Assembly: GCA_001023575.1 (NCBI GenBank)
Contig: CP011489.1
Span: forward strand, 1,239,001 to 1,303,000
DNA length: 64,000 bases
Source of the DNA: Actinobacteria bacterium IMCC26256
GTDB lineage: Bacteria > Actinomycetota > Acidimicrobiia > IMCC26256
Direction of reading: 5' to 3'
Shown here: piece after piece, positions 27,666 to 36,088 of the stretch
How the letters are laid out: the number at the start of each line of letters is the position of its first letter
Position numbering within the stretch: the first letter of the stretch is position 1
The notes under the pieces: generated by a model
The model's input: only the letters and a program-made list of their open reading frames with translations
Told to the model about the DNA's origin: nothing
Databases searched by the model: none
Program-made: the position numbers and the translations under genes

Positions 27666-27723
27666 TCTCTAGACCTCCGGAGGGGTTATGGCTATGCATA
27701 CCCTAGGGTCTAGCGACCACAGA
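27666..27723 (-). promoter_or_regulatory. Short leader with a possible stem at the binding-protein Shine-Dalgarno
   Basis: Between secG and the binding-protein gene, CTAGACC and GGTCTAG form a potential 7-base-pair stem with a loop of about 30 bases on the minus strand. The downstream arm touches the Shine-Dalgarno (GGAGGTCTAG), so folding could hide it. No terminator is visible after secG, so read-through from the glycolytic cluster is possible. Confidence 0.3.
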
Positions 27724-27957
27724 TCAGGTGACCCTTAAGCCCAGAAGAATCACTGAGATGAAGAAGATGAGAGCAGCGATCACCGTGAGGCGATCGAGGT
27801 TGCGCTCAACGACGGTGCTCCCGGCCATTGAGCCACCGAGCTGACCCCCACCAAACATGTCAGAGAGTCCGCCACCGCGACCAGCGTGGAGGAGGATCAA
27901 AAGGATGAGCGTGAGCGCCATGGCTACACATACAACGAGAATTATTGAGGTAAGCAC
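27724..27957 (-). CDS. secG: Preprotein translocase subunit SecG
   Basis: This is a 77-residue protein with two hydrophobic helices: the first begins IILVVCVAMALTLILLI, and the second is TVIAALIFFISVILLGL. Between them is the conserved loop with GGGLSDMFGG, the SecG hallmark. It supports SecYE in protein export. It lies downstream of tpiA, matching the order gap-pgk-tpi-secG common in Actinobacteria, with 122 bases between. Confidence 0.93.
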   Translation of the reverse strand: MLTSIILVVCVAMALTLILLILLHAGRGGGLSDMFGGGQLGGSMAGSTVVERNLDRLTVIAALIFFISVILLGLRVT

Positions 27958-28079
27958 ATTTCTCCCTTAGAGGACGGGCAGAAAACTACCACGCAGAAAG
28001 CTGCAATTGGCTAGTCCTGCCTGAAAAACACTGCTTAATGGGCTTGGGACAACCAGCAACTGTTTGCGGGGCCAAGTGA

Positions 28080-28862
28080 TCAGCCGAATCTCACAATTCG
28101 GGCAAAATCATCTGGGTCAAGCGAGGCGCCACCAACTAGGGCTCCGTCGATATCTGCGCAGGCCATGAGCTCGCCGATATTGCCAGGCTTGACGCTTCCT
28201 CCGTATTGAATTCGAAGGCTCTGGGCAGCAGCTACTCCGGCTATCTCCTCAACCTGCTTACGAATGAACCCGCACATCGCCTGGGCATCTTCAGTGCTAG
28301 CTGTACGCCCAGTGCCGATCGCCCATATCGGTTCGTAGGCAATAACGAGGGTTGCAATATTGCCTTTCGAGACCCCGGCCAATCCGGCGACGAGTTGCGC
28401 CGCTACCTTTGCCTCAGCTCCATCGGCCTCTCGCTCGGCGAGCGTCTCCCCCACGCAGAGAATTGGAGTCATCGCAGACTTTAGAACGGCTTTGAGTTTG
28501 AGATTCACAGTCTCATCGGTCTCGCCGAAAATTTCACGCCGCTCCGAATGCCCAACGATCACGTACTTGACATTGAGTTTTGCGAGCATCCCTGGGCTTA
28601 CTTCCCCTGTGAAAGCACCACTATCTTCATGGAAACAATTCTGAGCACCAAGGGCCATAGGGATTCGATCGGCGTCGAGCATCGTCTGTAAGGATCGGAG
28701 GTCAGTAAAGGGTGGGCAGATCACGACCTCAACGTGCTCGTAATCAGTCTTATCTAACTGGTACGAAAGCTTCTGAGTCACTTGTATTGCTTGGTAGTGA
28801 TCGTGATTCATCTTCCAATTACCAGCGATAATTGGCATGCGGGCGTTCTGTGTCGAACTCAT
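28080..28862 (-). CDS. tpiA: Triosephosphate isomerase
   Basis: This is a 260-residue TIM barrel. GNWKMN (catalytic Lys) is near residue 16, GHSERREIF holds the electrophilic His, AYEPIWAIGTG the catalytic Glu, and GGASLDPDDF the phosphate-binding end. It interconverts dihydroxyacetone phosphate and glyceraldehyde-3-phosphate. The start overlaps the pgk stop by four bases (ATGA). All catalytic residues are present. Confidence 0.97.
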   Translation of the reverse strand: MSSTQNARMPIIAGNWKMNHDHYQAIQVTQKLSYQLDKTDYEHVEVVICPPFTDLRSLQTMLDADRIPMALGAQNCFHEDSGAFTGEVSPGMLAKLNVKYVIVGHSERREIFGETDETVNLKLKAVLKSAMTPILCVGETLAEREADGAEAKVAAQLVAGLAGVSKGNIATLVIAYEPIWAIGTGRTASTEDAQAMCGFIRKQVEEIAGVAAAQSLRIQYGGSVKPGNIGELMACADIDGALVGGASLDPDDFARIVRFG

Positions 28863-30046
28863 TGTGACGTTCTCCCTTTTCGAAGTGCGGCAAGCCCAGG
28901 AAGGTCGCCTAACTCGAGGAACTCTAGTGAGGCACCTCCACCTGTGCTCATGTGATCAATCTGATCGTCTAAATGCATAGCTCTGACAGCAGCGGCACTA
29001 TCTCCTCCGCCAACAACCGTGAACCCTGGGCACTCCGCTACAGCCTCGGCAACCGTGATTGTGCCGCCTGCAAACGGAGCGACCTCGAAGACACCCATAG
29101 GCCCATTCCAGAGGATGGTTCGCGCCTCGCCGATTTGATCAGCAAATAATGCGGCGGTCTCAGGGCCAATATCGAGCCCCTTCCAGCCATCAGGAATAGC
29201 CTCCGCCTTTACGACGTCTGCTTCAGCGTCCTCAGATATCTCTTCTGCAATCACGATGTCTACGGGAACATCCACGCGCCCCGTTGCCAGAAGCTCCCTG
29301 CAGGCAGCAACGAAATCAGGCTCTAGTAGCGAGTCGCCGACTGAATACCCCTGTGCAGCGAGGAAAGTGAATGCCATTGCGCCGCCTACAAGGATGCGAT
29401 CGCATTTGTTCAGCAACGCCTCGATTACCCCTAATTTGTCCGATACTTTCGACCCACCTAGTACTGCAATAAAAGGCTTTGCCGGTTGACCGAGGAGCCC
29501 GCCCAAGGTCTCTACCTCGCTACGGAGAAGTAGACCAGCCGCTGATGGAAGCAGCAGAGGTGGGCCAACTATTGAGCCATGCGATCGATGGGACGCCCCG
29601 AAGGCATCATTGACATAGAGGTCAAAGGGAGCCACAAGGTTCGCAACGAAGGTTGGGCTATTGGCCTCTTCACCCGCATCAAAGCGGAGGTTCTCAAGCA
29701 TCATCACATCGCCACCACCGAGCGAGGCGATCATCGAGTCTGCTTCCGAGCCATAGATTCGATCTGAGAGTTCAATCTCTGTACCGATTAACTCTGAGAG
29801 TCGGCGTGCAACCGGAGCGAGTGAGAACTTTTGATCAACGACTCCCTTTGGTCTCCCTAGGTGCGCGGCTATTACGACCGCTGCCCCTTGGTCACGTAAC
29901 CACTCAATTGTCGGAATTGCAGAGGAGAGCCGTAGATCATCGACCACAACACCATCGGCGATCGGTGCATTGATCTCGCAGCGCAGGAGAACCCTTGCAC
30001 CTCTGATCGACGGGAGATCCTCAAGTAGAGGTAATTCAGTCGACAT
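28859..30046 (-). CDS. pgk: Phosphoglycerate kinase
   Basis: This is a 395-residue two-domain kinase. The N-terminal domain has VLLRCEINAPI (the usual R-x-D-x-N-V-P, with E in place of D) and HLGRPKG. MLENLRFDAGEE and FVNDAFG-like YVNDAFGASHR follow. The nucleotide domain has AVLGGSKVSDKLGVI, GGAMAFTFL, LWNGPMGVFE and GGGDSAAAV. It transfers phosphate from 1,3-bisphosphoglycerate to ADP. It is 4 bases downstream of gapA and coupled to tpiA. The Asp-to-Glu change in the first motif is conservative but worth noting. Confidence 0.96.
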   Translation of the reverse strand: MSTELPLLEDLPSIRGARVLLRCEINAPIADGVVVDDLRLSSAIPTIEWLRDQGAAVVIAAHLGRPKGVVDQKFSLAPVARRLSELIGTEIELSDRIYGSEADSMIASLGGGDVMMLENLRFDAGEEANSPTFVANLVAPFDLYVNDAFGASHRSHGSIVGPPLLLPSAAGLLLRSEVETLGGLLGQPAKPFIAVLGGSKVSDKLGVIEALLNKCDRILVGGAMAFTFLAAQGYSVGDSLLEPDFVAACRELLATGRVDVPVDIVIAEEISEDAEADVVKAEAIPDGWKGLDIGPETAALFADQIGEARTILWNGPMGVFEVAPFAGGTITVAEAVAECPGFTVVGGGDSAAAVRAMHLDDQIDHMSTGGGASLEFLELGDLPGLAALRKGRTSQ

Positions 30047-30049
30047 CTA

Positions 30050-31075
30050 TCAACCGATGAAGCGAACCAGGTCGACAAGGCGGTTTGAGTAGCCCCACTC
30101 GTTGTCGTACCAGCCGAGCACCTTTACAAGATTTCCGTTCGCTGATGTGTCAACCGCTGAGAAGATGCAGGAAGAGGCATTACCCACGATGTCAGCTGAG
30201 ACGAGAGGCTCTTCGCTGTACTGGAGCACCCCACGGAACGCCGGGTTAGCAGCCGCAGCGGCAAACGCTGCGTTGATCTCCTCCGGTGATGCACCCTTGC
30301 GTAGCTCAACTGTCAAGTCTGTAATTGAGCCTGTAGGCGTCGGCACACGAAGCGCCATCCCGTCGAGGCGACCCTTCAACTGGGGCAGCACAAGCCCAAT
30401 GGCGCGAGCCGCTCCGGTGCTGCTGGGGATAATTGAGAGTGCAGCTGCTCGCATGCGTCGCAGATCCGGCTTTCCTGAACGCGATGTAGCAGCGAGATCC
30501 TGTAGGGATTGGTCAGAGGTATACGCATGCACAGTTGTCATAAACCCCTTCTCTATGCCGTATGTGTCGTCGAGGACTTTTGCGAGAGGGGCTAAGCAGT
30601 TTGTAGTGCAGGAGGCATTCGAGATAACCGTGTGGAGCGCTGCGTCATAATCGGAGTCGTTGACGCCCATGCAGATTGTTACATCGGCATCGTTAGAGGG
30701 CGCAGAGATGATGACTCGTTTGGCCCCACCCGCAATGTGCCCCGCCGCTCCATCTCTCGCAGTGAACACACCGGTTGATTCAATTACAACATCTACGCCC
30801 TCATCGCCCCAAGGCACATCTGCCGGATTCTTGGACTCGAGCTTTTTGATGTTTACACCGTCAATGGAGAATCCATTAGAGGAGACGGCCACGGCGTTAG
30901 CGAGCATTCCGCCGACAGAATCGTGCTTGAGAAGGAAGGCTGCAGTCTCGCTGTCACCGAATGGGTCGTTGACCGCTACGAGCTCAATCCCAGACTCAGC
31001 ACCGCGGGCGAGAATCGCGCGAGTGAAAGAACGACCGATGCGCCCAAAACCATTGATGCCGACCCGTACCGTCAT
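30050..31075 (-). CDS. gapA: Glyceraldehyde-3-phosphate dehydrogenase
   Basis: This is a 341-residue enzyme: Rossmann motif INGFGRIGRSFTRA, catalytic SNASCTTNCLAPL (Cys near residue 154), and later WYDNEWGYSNRLVD. It oxidises glyceraldehyde-3-phosphate using NAD and phosphate. The position after the first strands reads VNDPFGDSE, which fits an NAD-linked enzyme. It is the first gene of gap-pgk-tpi-secG. Its upstream neighbour is rapZ, 175 bases away on the same strand; yvcK and whiA, usual between them, are missing. Confidence 0.97.
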   Translation of the reverse strand: MTVRVGINGFGRIGRSFTRAILARGAESGIELVAVNDPFGDSETAAFLLKHDSVGGMLANAVAVSSNGFSIDGVNIKKLESKNPADVPWGDEGVDVVIESTGVFTARDGAAGHIAGGAKRVIISAPSNDADVTICMGVNDSDYDAALHTVISNASCTTNCLAPLAKVLDDTYGIEKGFMTTVHAYTSDQSLQDLAATSRSGKPDLRRMRAAALSIIPSSTGAARAIGLVLPQLKGRLDGMALRVPTPTGSITDLTVELRKGASPEEINAAFAAAAANPAFRGVLQYSEEPLVSADIVGNASSCIFSAVDTSANGNLVKVLGWYDNEWGYSNRLVDLVRFIG

Positions 31076-31250
31076 TTGATTCTCCTATTTCGAGGTTGAT
31101 TGATACTCATTGCAGTCTTATCTAATGCTGTGGCGCCATTATCTACGCCACGAGGGTCAGGCTGTCGGATTCAAGGCCCGATGATCCAAATTTATCGCCG
31201 AAACCAAGGCCGAAATCTATGCCGGATTATTTTGAGGACCGATTTTGGAA

Positions 31251-32126
31251 CTATTCCTTGAGCCGATCTCGGTGCCGCACAGTGGCGGAGTACCCCAGCC
31301 CCTCAAGTATCCCAACAAACGCCTCAGAGACAGCAACGCTACGGTGCCTACCGCCGGTGCAGCCGAATGCCACAGAGAGGTACGACTTACCTTCACTCTC
31401 ATATGCAGGGAGCGTAAGGGAGAAGAGATCCGTGACTGACTCCAAATATTTTGGGGTTACAGGCTGGTTGAGCACATATTCTTTAACCGCCAAATCAGTT
31501 CCGTCTAAGGGTCGCAACTCCTCTACCCAATGTGGATTGGGGATGAAGCGAACATCAAAGACCAGGTCGACATCGACTGGAAGTCCATGTTTATATCCAA
31601 AGGAGACTACTGAGATCTGGAGTGTTCCAGGCCTGTGCTCGCCTAGGCAGACTTCGTGCACTCGGTCGCGCAGTTCATGCACATTTAAACTCGAGGTATC
31701 GAGCACAACATCGGCTCGACCCTTGAGGTTCTCTAAAAGAGACCGCTCCCTTGCTATTCCGTCGACGACTCGCTCACTATCCGCTAGCGGATGTCGACGC
31801 CTTGTTGCTTCGTAACGGCGAACCAATACATCATCGGCTGCGTCCAAGAAGATGACGCGCGTCTGCGCACCAGTTGCCTCCAAGTCGGAGAGTGCATCTA
31901 TCAAATCCTCGACGAAGAGACCAGATCGCACATCAACGACGAGTACATATTTGTTTACACGTTCACCGCTGCGTGCAAGGTCAGCGACTTTGCCAATCAG
32001 TGCTGGTGGGAGATTGTCAATTACAAAGTAACCGAGATCCTCCAATGCGTCGGCAGCGGTGGAGCGCCCGGCACCGGACATTCCTGTGAGCACGGTCACC
32101 TCGAGGGGTGAGCTCTGCGGGTTCAT
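31251..32126 (-). CDS. rapZ: RapZ/YvcJ family nucleotide-binding protein
   Basis: This is a 291-residue P-loop protein. The nucleotide motif is LTGMSGAGRST (Arg where E. coli has Lys, normal for actinobacterial members), followed by DLGYFVIDNLPP. The C-terminal half carries FGYKHGLPVDVDLVFDVRF(I/L)PNPHW and AFGCTGGRHRSV, the conserved sugar-phosphate-binding region. In E. coli RapZ controls glucosamine-6-phosphate synthase via a small RNA; in Gram-positives its role is less clear. The start overlaps the uvrC stop as ATGA. Confidence 0.92.
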   Translation of the reverse strand: MNPQSSPLEVTVLTGMSGAGRSTAADALEDLGYFVIDNLPPALIGKVADLARSGERVNKYVLVVDVRSGLFVEDLIDALSDLEATGAQTRVIFLDAADDVLVRRYEATRRRHPLADSERVVDGIARERSLLENLKGRADVVLDTSSLNVHELRDRVHEVCLGEHRPGTLQISVVSFGYKHGLPVDVDLVFDVRFIPNPHWVEELRPLDGTDLAVKEYVLNQPVTPKYLESVTDLFSLTLPAYESEGKSYLSVAFGCTGGRHRSVAVSEAFVGILEGLGYSATVRHRDRLKE

Positions 32127-34069
32127 GGTTCTAACAATGGCAGGTCTGGAGTGTCATTGGGTTGTTCTTCCGCAATATCACCCTCCTCAAGATGCAGATC
32201 GTTTGGAAGAGCCGCGCCATGAAGTGCACGGTACAGAGCCTCCCCGGCGGATTCTGGGAGCCAGCCCAACCCGGTAAGCGTCTCTGCGCTCTGCTCCCTT
32301 AGGCGCTTTACCGACCCGAACTCTTTGAGTAGACGCTTCCTTCTCACCGGCCCCAGCCCCGGCACTTCGTCGAGGACCGAGGTAGTCATACGTTTGTCTC
32401 GACGCGACCTGTGGAAAGTAATTGCGAATCTATGCGCCTCATCCCTTACTTGCTGGAGGAGATAGAGCGCCTCCGAGTTGCGGTTGATCTCAATCGGCTC
32501 ACTCTGGCCGGGGACATAAACCTCTTCAAAACGTTTAGCGAGGCCCACTACGGGAATGTGCGAAAGCCCAAGTCTCCGCAGCACATCGACCGCCACGCTT
32601 AGCTGCCCCTTCCCTCCATCAACAACAACTAGTTGCGGTGGGTAACCAAAACGCTTGCCTGCCTGAGCACCCTCATCCCTGTCGCGTAGATATGCAGTAA
32701 ACCTGCGGGTGAGTACTTCATCCATCGATGCGAAGTCATCCTGCCCTAGCGAGTGTTTCATCGCAAAGCGACGATACTCAGAGCGTTTAGGGAGCCCATC
32801 CTCTAGAACAGTCATTGACGCAACAATCTCTGTGCCCTGAAGGTTGGAGATATCGAAACACTCGATGCGTAATGGCGCCTCTGGGAGACCTAGCGCTTGC
32901 TGTAGTTCGTTTAAGGATCTAGCTCGTGCATTGTGATCGCTCGATCGTTTCAAACGGTGGCGAGCAAAGGCATCCACCGCGTTGCGCTCCACGGTCTCGG
33001 CGAGCACTTTCTTTGGACCGCGCTTAGCGACTCGCACTACAGAGCGCTTACCTCGCACAGAGGAGAGCAACTCTTCGATGCTCGCCTGATCTGCTGGTAG
33101 GACTGGCACCAATATCTCCGGAGGCACGTCATCGGCGGCGGCCCCCGCATAGAGAAGCTGGAGTACCCGCGCAATCAATGCTTCGGGCCCTAGGTCCTCG
33201 ACCTTGTCTACGATCAAACCGCGTCGACCGATGACGCGACCGCGACGCACGTGAAAGACCTGCACCGATGCCTCCAATGCATCATCAACAAGTGCGATCA
33301 CGTCAAGGTCTTCATCTCTCTCCCCGACCATCACCTGGCGCTCTAAAACGCGTTCAATTGATCCAAGTTGATCGCGAAGTCGACCAGCCTTCTCGTACTC
33401 CATTGCCTCAGAAGCAGCCCTCATCTCCGCCGTTAGACGCTCTACGACGTTCTCCGTATTGCCCGCTAGGAATGAAGAGAGCTCTGCTACCAGCGAGTCG
33501 TAATCCTCCTTAGTGACTGCATCGACGCAGGGAGCCACACATTGCCCCAAGTCCGCGTAGAGGCACGCTCGCCCTAACCGTTCATGCCGCTTATATTTTG
33601 CTGCGGTGCAAGTTCGAATTGGGAACGTCTTCAGGAGCAAGTCGAGTGTCTCGCGTATTGCCCACGCATGCGCATAAGGGCCGAAATATCGCACACCGGG
33701 TTTCTTGGCGCCTCTCATAACCATTGCTCTAGGCCACTGTTCGCCGATTGTTACAGCGAGAAATGGATATGACTTGTCATCCTTAAGGTCGATGTTGAAA
33801 CGAGGTTGGAAGCGTTTGATCAAATTGAATTCAAGGAAGAGCGCCTCTACCTCATTACGTACTTCTATCCACTCAACTGAGGTCGCCGCCTCGATCATTG
33901 AGCGGGTGCGGTGATGGAGGGTCTCGGGCCTTGCGAAATAGGAACCAACCCGGTTTCTTAAATTCTTGGCCTTACCTACGTAGATAACCCGACCGTCTAG
34001 GTCCTTAAATTGATAGGAGCCTGGCGAATCTGGGATGGTTGATGGGGCCGGGCGATCAAGCATTCTCAT
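32123..34069 (-). CDS. uvrC: Excinuclease ABC subunit C
   Basis: UvrC of 648 residues. The N-terminal GIY-YIG nuclease has DSPGSYQFKD and VIYVGKAKNLRNRVGSYF (residues 15-45) for the 3' incision. A UVR motif lies near residue 210 (MEYEKAGRLRDQL). The C-terminal RNase H-like domain has ECFDISNLQGTEIVASM, VVDGGKGQLSVA and HRFAI for the 5' incision. Two helix-hairpin-helix motifs (VPGLGPVRRKRLLKEFGSV and LTGLGWLP) are near the end. The 25-residue tail is acidic. Divergent from nadA. Confidence 0.96.
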   Translation of the reverse strand: MRMLDRPAPSTIPDSPGSYQFKDLDGRVIYVGKAKNLRNRVGSYFARPETLHHRTRSMIEAATSVEWIEVRNEVEALFLEFNLIKRFQPRFNIDLKDDKSYPFLAVTIGEQWPRAMVMRGAKKPGVRYFGPYAHAWAIRETLDLLLKTFPIRTCTAAKYKRHERLGRACLYADLGQCVAPCVDAVTKEDYDSLVAELSSFLAGNTENVVERLTAEMRAASEAMEYEKAGRLRDQLGSIERVLERQVMVGERDEDLDVIALVDDALEASVQVFHVRRGRVIGRRGLIVDKVEDLGPEALIARVLQLLYAGAAADDVPPEILVPVLPADQASIEELLSSVRGKRSVVRVAKRGPKKVLAETVERNAVDAFARHRLKRSSDHNARARSLNELQQALGLPEAPLRIECFDISNLQGTEIVASMTVLEDGLPKRSEYRRFAMKHSLGQDDFASMDEVLTRRFTAYLRDRDEGAQAGKRFGYPPQLVVVDGGKGQLSVAVDVLRRLGLSHIPVVGLAKRFEEVYVPGQSEPIEINRNSEALYLLQQVRDEAHRFAITFHRSRRDKRMTTSVLDEVPGLGPVRRKRLLKEFGSVKRLREQSAETLTGLGWLPESAGEALYRALHGAALPNDLHLEEGDIAEEQPNDTPDLPLLEP

Positions 34070-34087
34070 AGTCTCGCGGCTCAGCCC

Positions 34088-34116
34088 TTATAAATGTCAC
34101 ATAAGGCGGTTACACT
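34088..34116 (+). promoter_or_regulatory. Putative nadA promoter
   Basis: TACACT at 34111-34116 is a reasonable -10 box, with TTATAA at 34088-34093 at a 17-base spacing as a poor -35. The start would be near 34123, exactly where the structured leader begins. It also faces the uvrC promoter on the other strand. Confidence 0.4.
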
Positions 34117-34121
34117 CTTGG

Positions 34122-34244
34122 TAGGCCGGCCTGGTAATCCGGTCATACATATGGATTCCGGGGCCTACAACCCCGCGGAGGGCGACCAGGCTGTCCCCGC
34201 AGGCCAATTCCGGAGACCAGAGCCAAGCCCCAGAAGGGCATTAG
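34122..34244 (+). ncRNA. Structured nadA leader, candidate riboswitch
   Basis: About 120 bases with dense pairing precede nadA. A first hairpin pairs AATCC (34136-34140) with GGATT (34153-34157) and extends outward through CTGG/CCGG. GGCCT (34162-34166) can pair with an upstream AGGCC (34123-34127) or with AGGCC at 34201-34205. The second choice builds a domain with a 5' bulge ACAACCCC (34167-34174), then stem GCGG/CCGC (34175-34178 with 34197-34200). This layout and the ACAACCCCG core match my memory of the NAD+-I (nadA) riboswitch domain. Just before the start, GCCC/GGGC (34227-34230 with 34236-34239) overlaps the Shine-Dalgarno AGAAGGG. The structure is seen by eye; ligand control is inferred. 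Confidence 0.6.
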
Positions 34245-35336
34245 ATGCTTCGAATTCAGACTCCCCTACCTGACCGCTACACAACTGCGTCTGCAGAGGA
34301 ATTAGCCAATTGGATCTCCGAGGCAAAGGAGATTCTTGGTTCCCGTCTATTGATCCTCGGTCATCACTATCAGCGCGACGAGGTCATCAAGTGGGCAGAT
34401 GCTCGTGGCGACTCGTTCCTTCTTGCACAGATTGCTCAAGAGAGCGTCGCAACCGAGATCATCTTCTGTGGAGTCCATTTCATGGCCGAATCAGCGGATG
34501 TGCTCACAGGCGATCACCAGAATGTGATCCTCCCTGATTTGAATGCTGGCTGCTCAATGGCAGACATGGCCGACATAGATCAAGTCGAGGAGGCATGGGA
34601 CTCTTTATCCGAGGTGATCGAGATTGAGAATCTCATTCCGATTACATATATGAACTCCTCTGCAGCAATCAAAGCCTTTGTAGGTCGAAATGGCGGAGCT
34701 GTATGCACCTCTTCAAATGCTCGAGCGGTTCTTGAATGGGCATTGAAGCAGGGCTCACGAGTCCTCTTCTTCCCCGATCAGCACCTAGGTAGAAATACTG
34801 GATTCGAGATGGGGTTCAAAGAAGAACAAATGCTCCTTTGGGACCCTCGCAAGGAACTCGGCGGATTAACCGCAGCGGAGATAGAGCAATCCACGCTCCT
34901 GCTCTGGCGTGGTTGGTGCTCAGTGCACCAGCGCTTTACGCCTGCTCATGTTGAGAAATTTAGGGCTGATCACCCGAATGGTGAGGTCATTGTGCATCCT
35001 GAATGCTCACATGATGTAGTCGAGGTCGCAGACAGAGTTGGCTCAACTGAGCGTATTCTCAATTGGGTACAGAGTGCACCTCCCGGCTCAGCAATTGGGA
35101 TTGGTACAGAGATTCACATGGTGCAGAGACTCGCTGCAGAGAACCCTGACAAGACAATCGTCTCTTTAGATCCTCTTGTGTGCCCATGCTCGACAATGTT
35201 TCGAATCGACGCTCCACATCTTGCTTGGTGCTTAGAGTCGATAATCGCTGGTGATCCGGTCAATCGCATCTCTGTCGATCCGAGCGTTAGCGAGTGGGCT
35301 CGTGTCGCTCTACAGCGGATGCTCGACATTACGTAG
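34245..35336 (+). CDS. nadA: Quinolinate synthase
   Basis: This is a 363-residue NadA. It condenses iminoaspartate with dihydroxyacetone phosphate to give quinolinate. LILGHHYQRDEV carries substrate-binding His. The iron-sulfur Cys are in NAGCSMADM, PECSHDVV and LVCPCSTMF, and CTSSNA precedes a conserved Asn. The start is ATG 34245 with Shine-Dalgarno AGAAGGG eight bases upstream. It is alone; nadB and nadC are not in the window. The leader implies that its translation is regulated. Confidence 0.95.
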   Translation: MLRIQTPLPDRYTTASAEELANWISEAKEILGSRLLILGHHYQRDEVIKWADARGDSFLLAQIAQESVATEIIFCGVHFMAESADVLTGDHQNVILPDLNAGCSMADMADIDQVEEAWDSLSEVIEIENLIPITYMNSSAAIKAFVGRNGGAVCTSSNARAVLEWALKQGSRVLFFPDQHLGRNTGFEMGFKEEQMLLWDPRKELGGLTAAEIEQSTLLLWRGWCSVHQRFTPAHVEKFRADHPNGEVIVHPECSHDVVEVADRVGSTERILNWVQSAPPGSAIGIGTEIHMVQRLAAENPDKTIVSLDPLVCPCSTMFRIDAPHLAWCLESIIAGDPVNRISVDPSVSEWARVALQRMLDIT

Positions 35337-35355
35337 CGAGATCTAGGGCACTAAA

Positions 35356-36078
35356 TTAGATACGTAATGCCTGCAGCACTAGTAGGCGCGGGAACTCAGA
35401 GGCCTCCGCGTACTCGGGAGCCTTCGAGAGGAACCCAGCTGGTGGCGCAGGTTCAAGCATTCGATCCAAGACCAAACCGTTCTCTGCCATGGTATTCACG
35501 TACCGACTAAGCGGGCGATGAACAAAGGGAAGAATTACCCCCGGCTCCATCTGTTCATTGGTGATGCTCTCCGTGAGGTAAGCCCCGACACGCCAGTACT
35601 GCTCGCCGAGAATGTGGTCATCAATCCAACCGCTTCCAGGCGCCTGGAGCAGCGGGTGATTGAGCATAAAGAGAAAACGACCACCCACTCGAAGAACGCG
35701 GGCAACCTCGGCTAGAGCTGAGTCGGGGTCCTCAAGATGCTCGAATACTAAGCATGCGATTGCAGCATCGAAGGCGCCATCGGCAAATGGGAGAGCGGCA
35801 GCATCGCCCTGCGAATACACCGGACCACCACCGCGCTTTGTCGCTTCGAGAGTCTGCGCCGGAATTGGATCTAACCCAACTACACGCGCTCCTACAGCGG
35901 CGGCACGACGAGAGAGTTGCCCTTCTCCGCATCCAATATCCAAGACGCGGTCATATCCAGCTAGAGACTCAGCAACAATGGGGAGAATCTGCTCTTCATA
36001 CTCTGGGTCAGCGCCGTCAGTGAATCCCTCCTGCCACCAGGCAGCATGCTCCGACCAAGCTGAGTATCGATCACTCAA
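35356..36078 (-). CDS. Class I SAM-dependent methyltransferase
   Basis: This is a 240-residue methyltransferase_11-type protein. Motif I is VLDIGCGEGQLSRRAA (about residues 44-59), with the acidic end of strand 2 at VGLDPIP. Motif II DAAALPFADGAFDAAIACLVFEHLEDP precedes ARVLRVGGRFLFML. The N-terminal WWQEGFTDGADPEYEEQI is typical of small-molecule methyltransferases found near uvrA in Actinobacteria. The substrate is unknown. It ends 20 bases from the convergent nadA stop and follows uvrA by 11 bases on the same strand, so it may be co-transcribed with uvrA. Confidence 0.87.
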   Translation of the reverse strand: MSDRYSAWSEHAAWWQEGFTDGADPEYEEQILPIVAESLAGYDRVLDIGCGEGQLSRRAAAVGARVVGLDPIPAQTLEATKRGGGPVYSQGDAAALPFADGAFDAAIACLVFEHLEDPDSALAEVARVLRVGGRFLFMLNHPLLQAPGSGWIDDHILGEQYWRVGAYLTESITNEQMEPGVILPFVHRPLSRYVNTMAENGLVLDRMLEPAPPAGFLSKAPEYAEASEFPRLLVLQALRI

Positions 36079-36088
36079 AGTCTCACTC

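Noticed and set aside
30102-30650. Antisense frame of 182 codons in gapA
   Set aside because: Shadow of a strongly biased gene; no signature or start signal.
34122-34244. Cobalamin riboswitch upstream of nadA
   Set aside because: Fragments GCTGTCCCCGC and TCCGGAGACC resemble the CCCCGC core and part of the B12 box, but the GGTGxAAxTCC segment is not in the right place before the core, the box is not followed directly by GCC, and nadA has no cobalamin link. It should still be tested with the covariance model.
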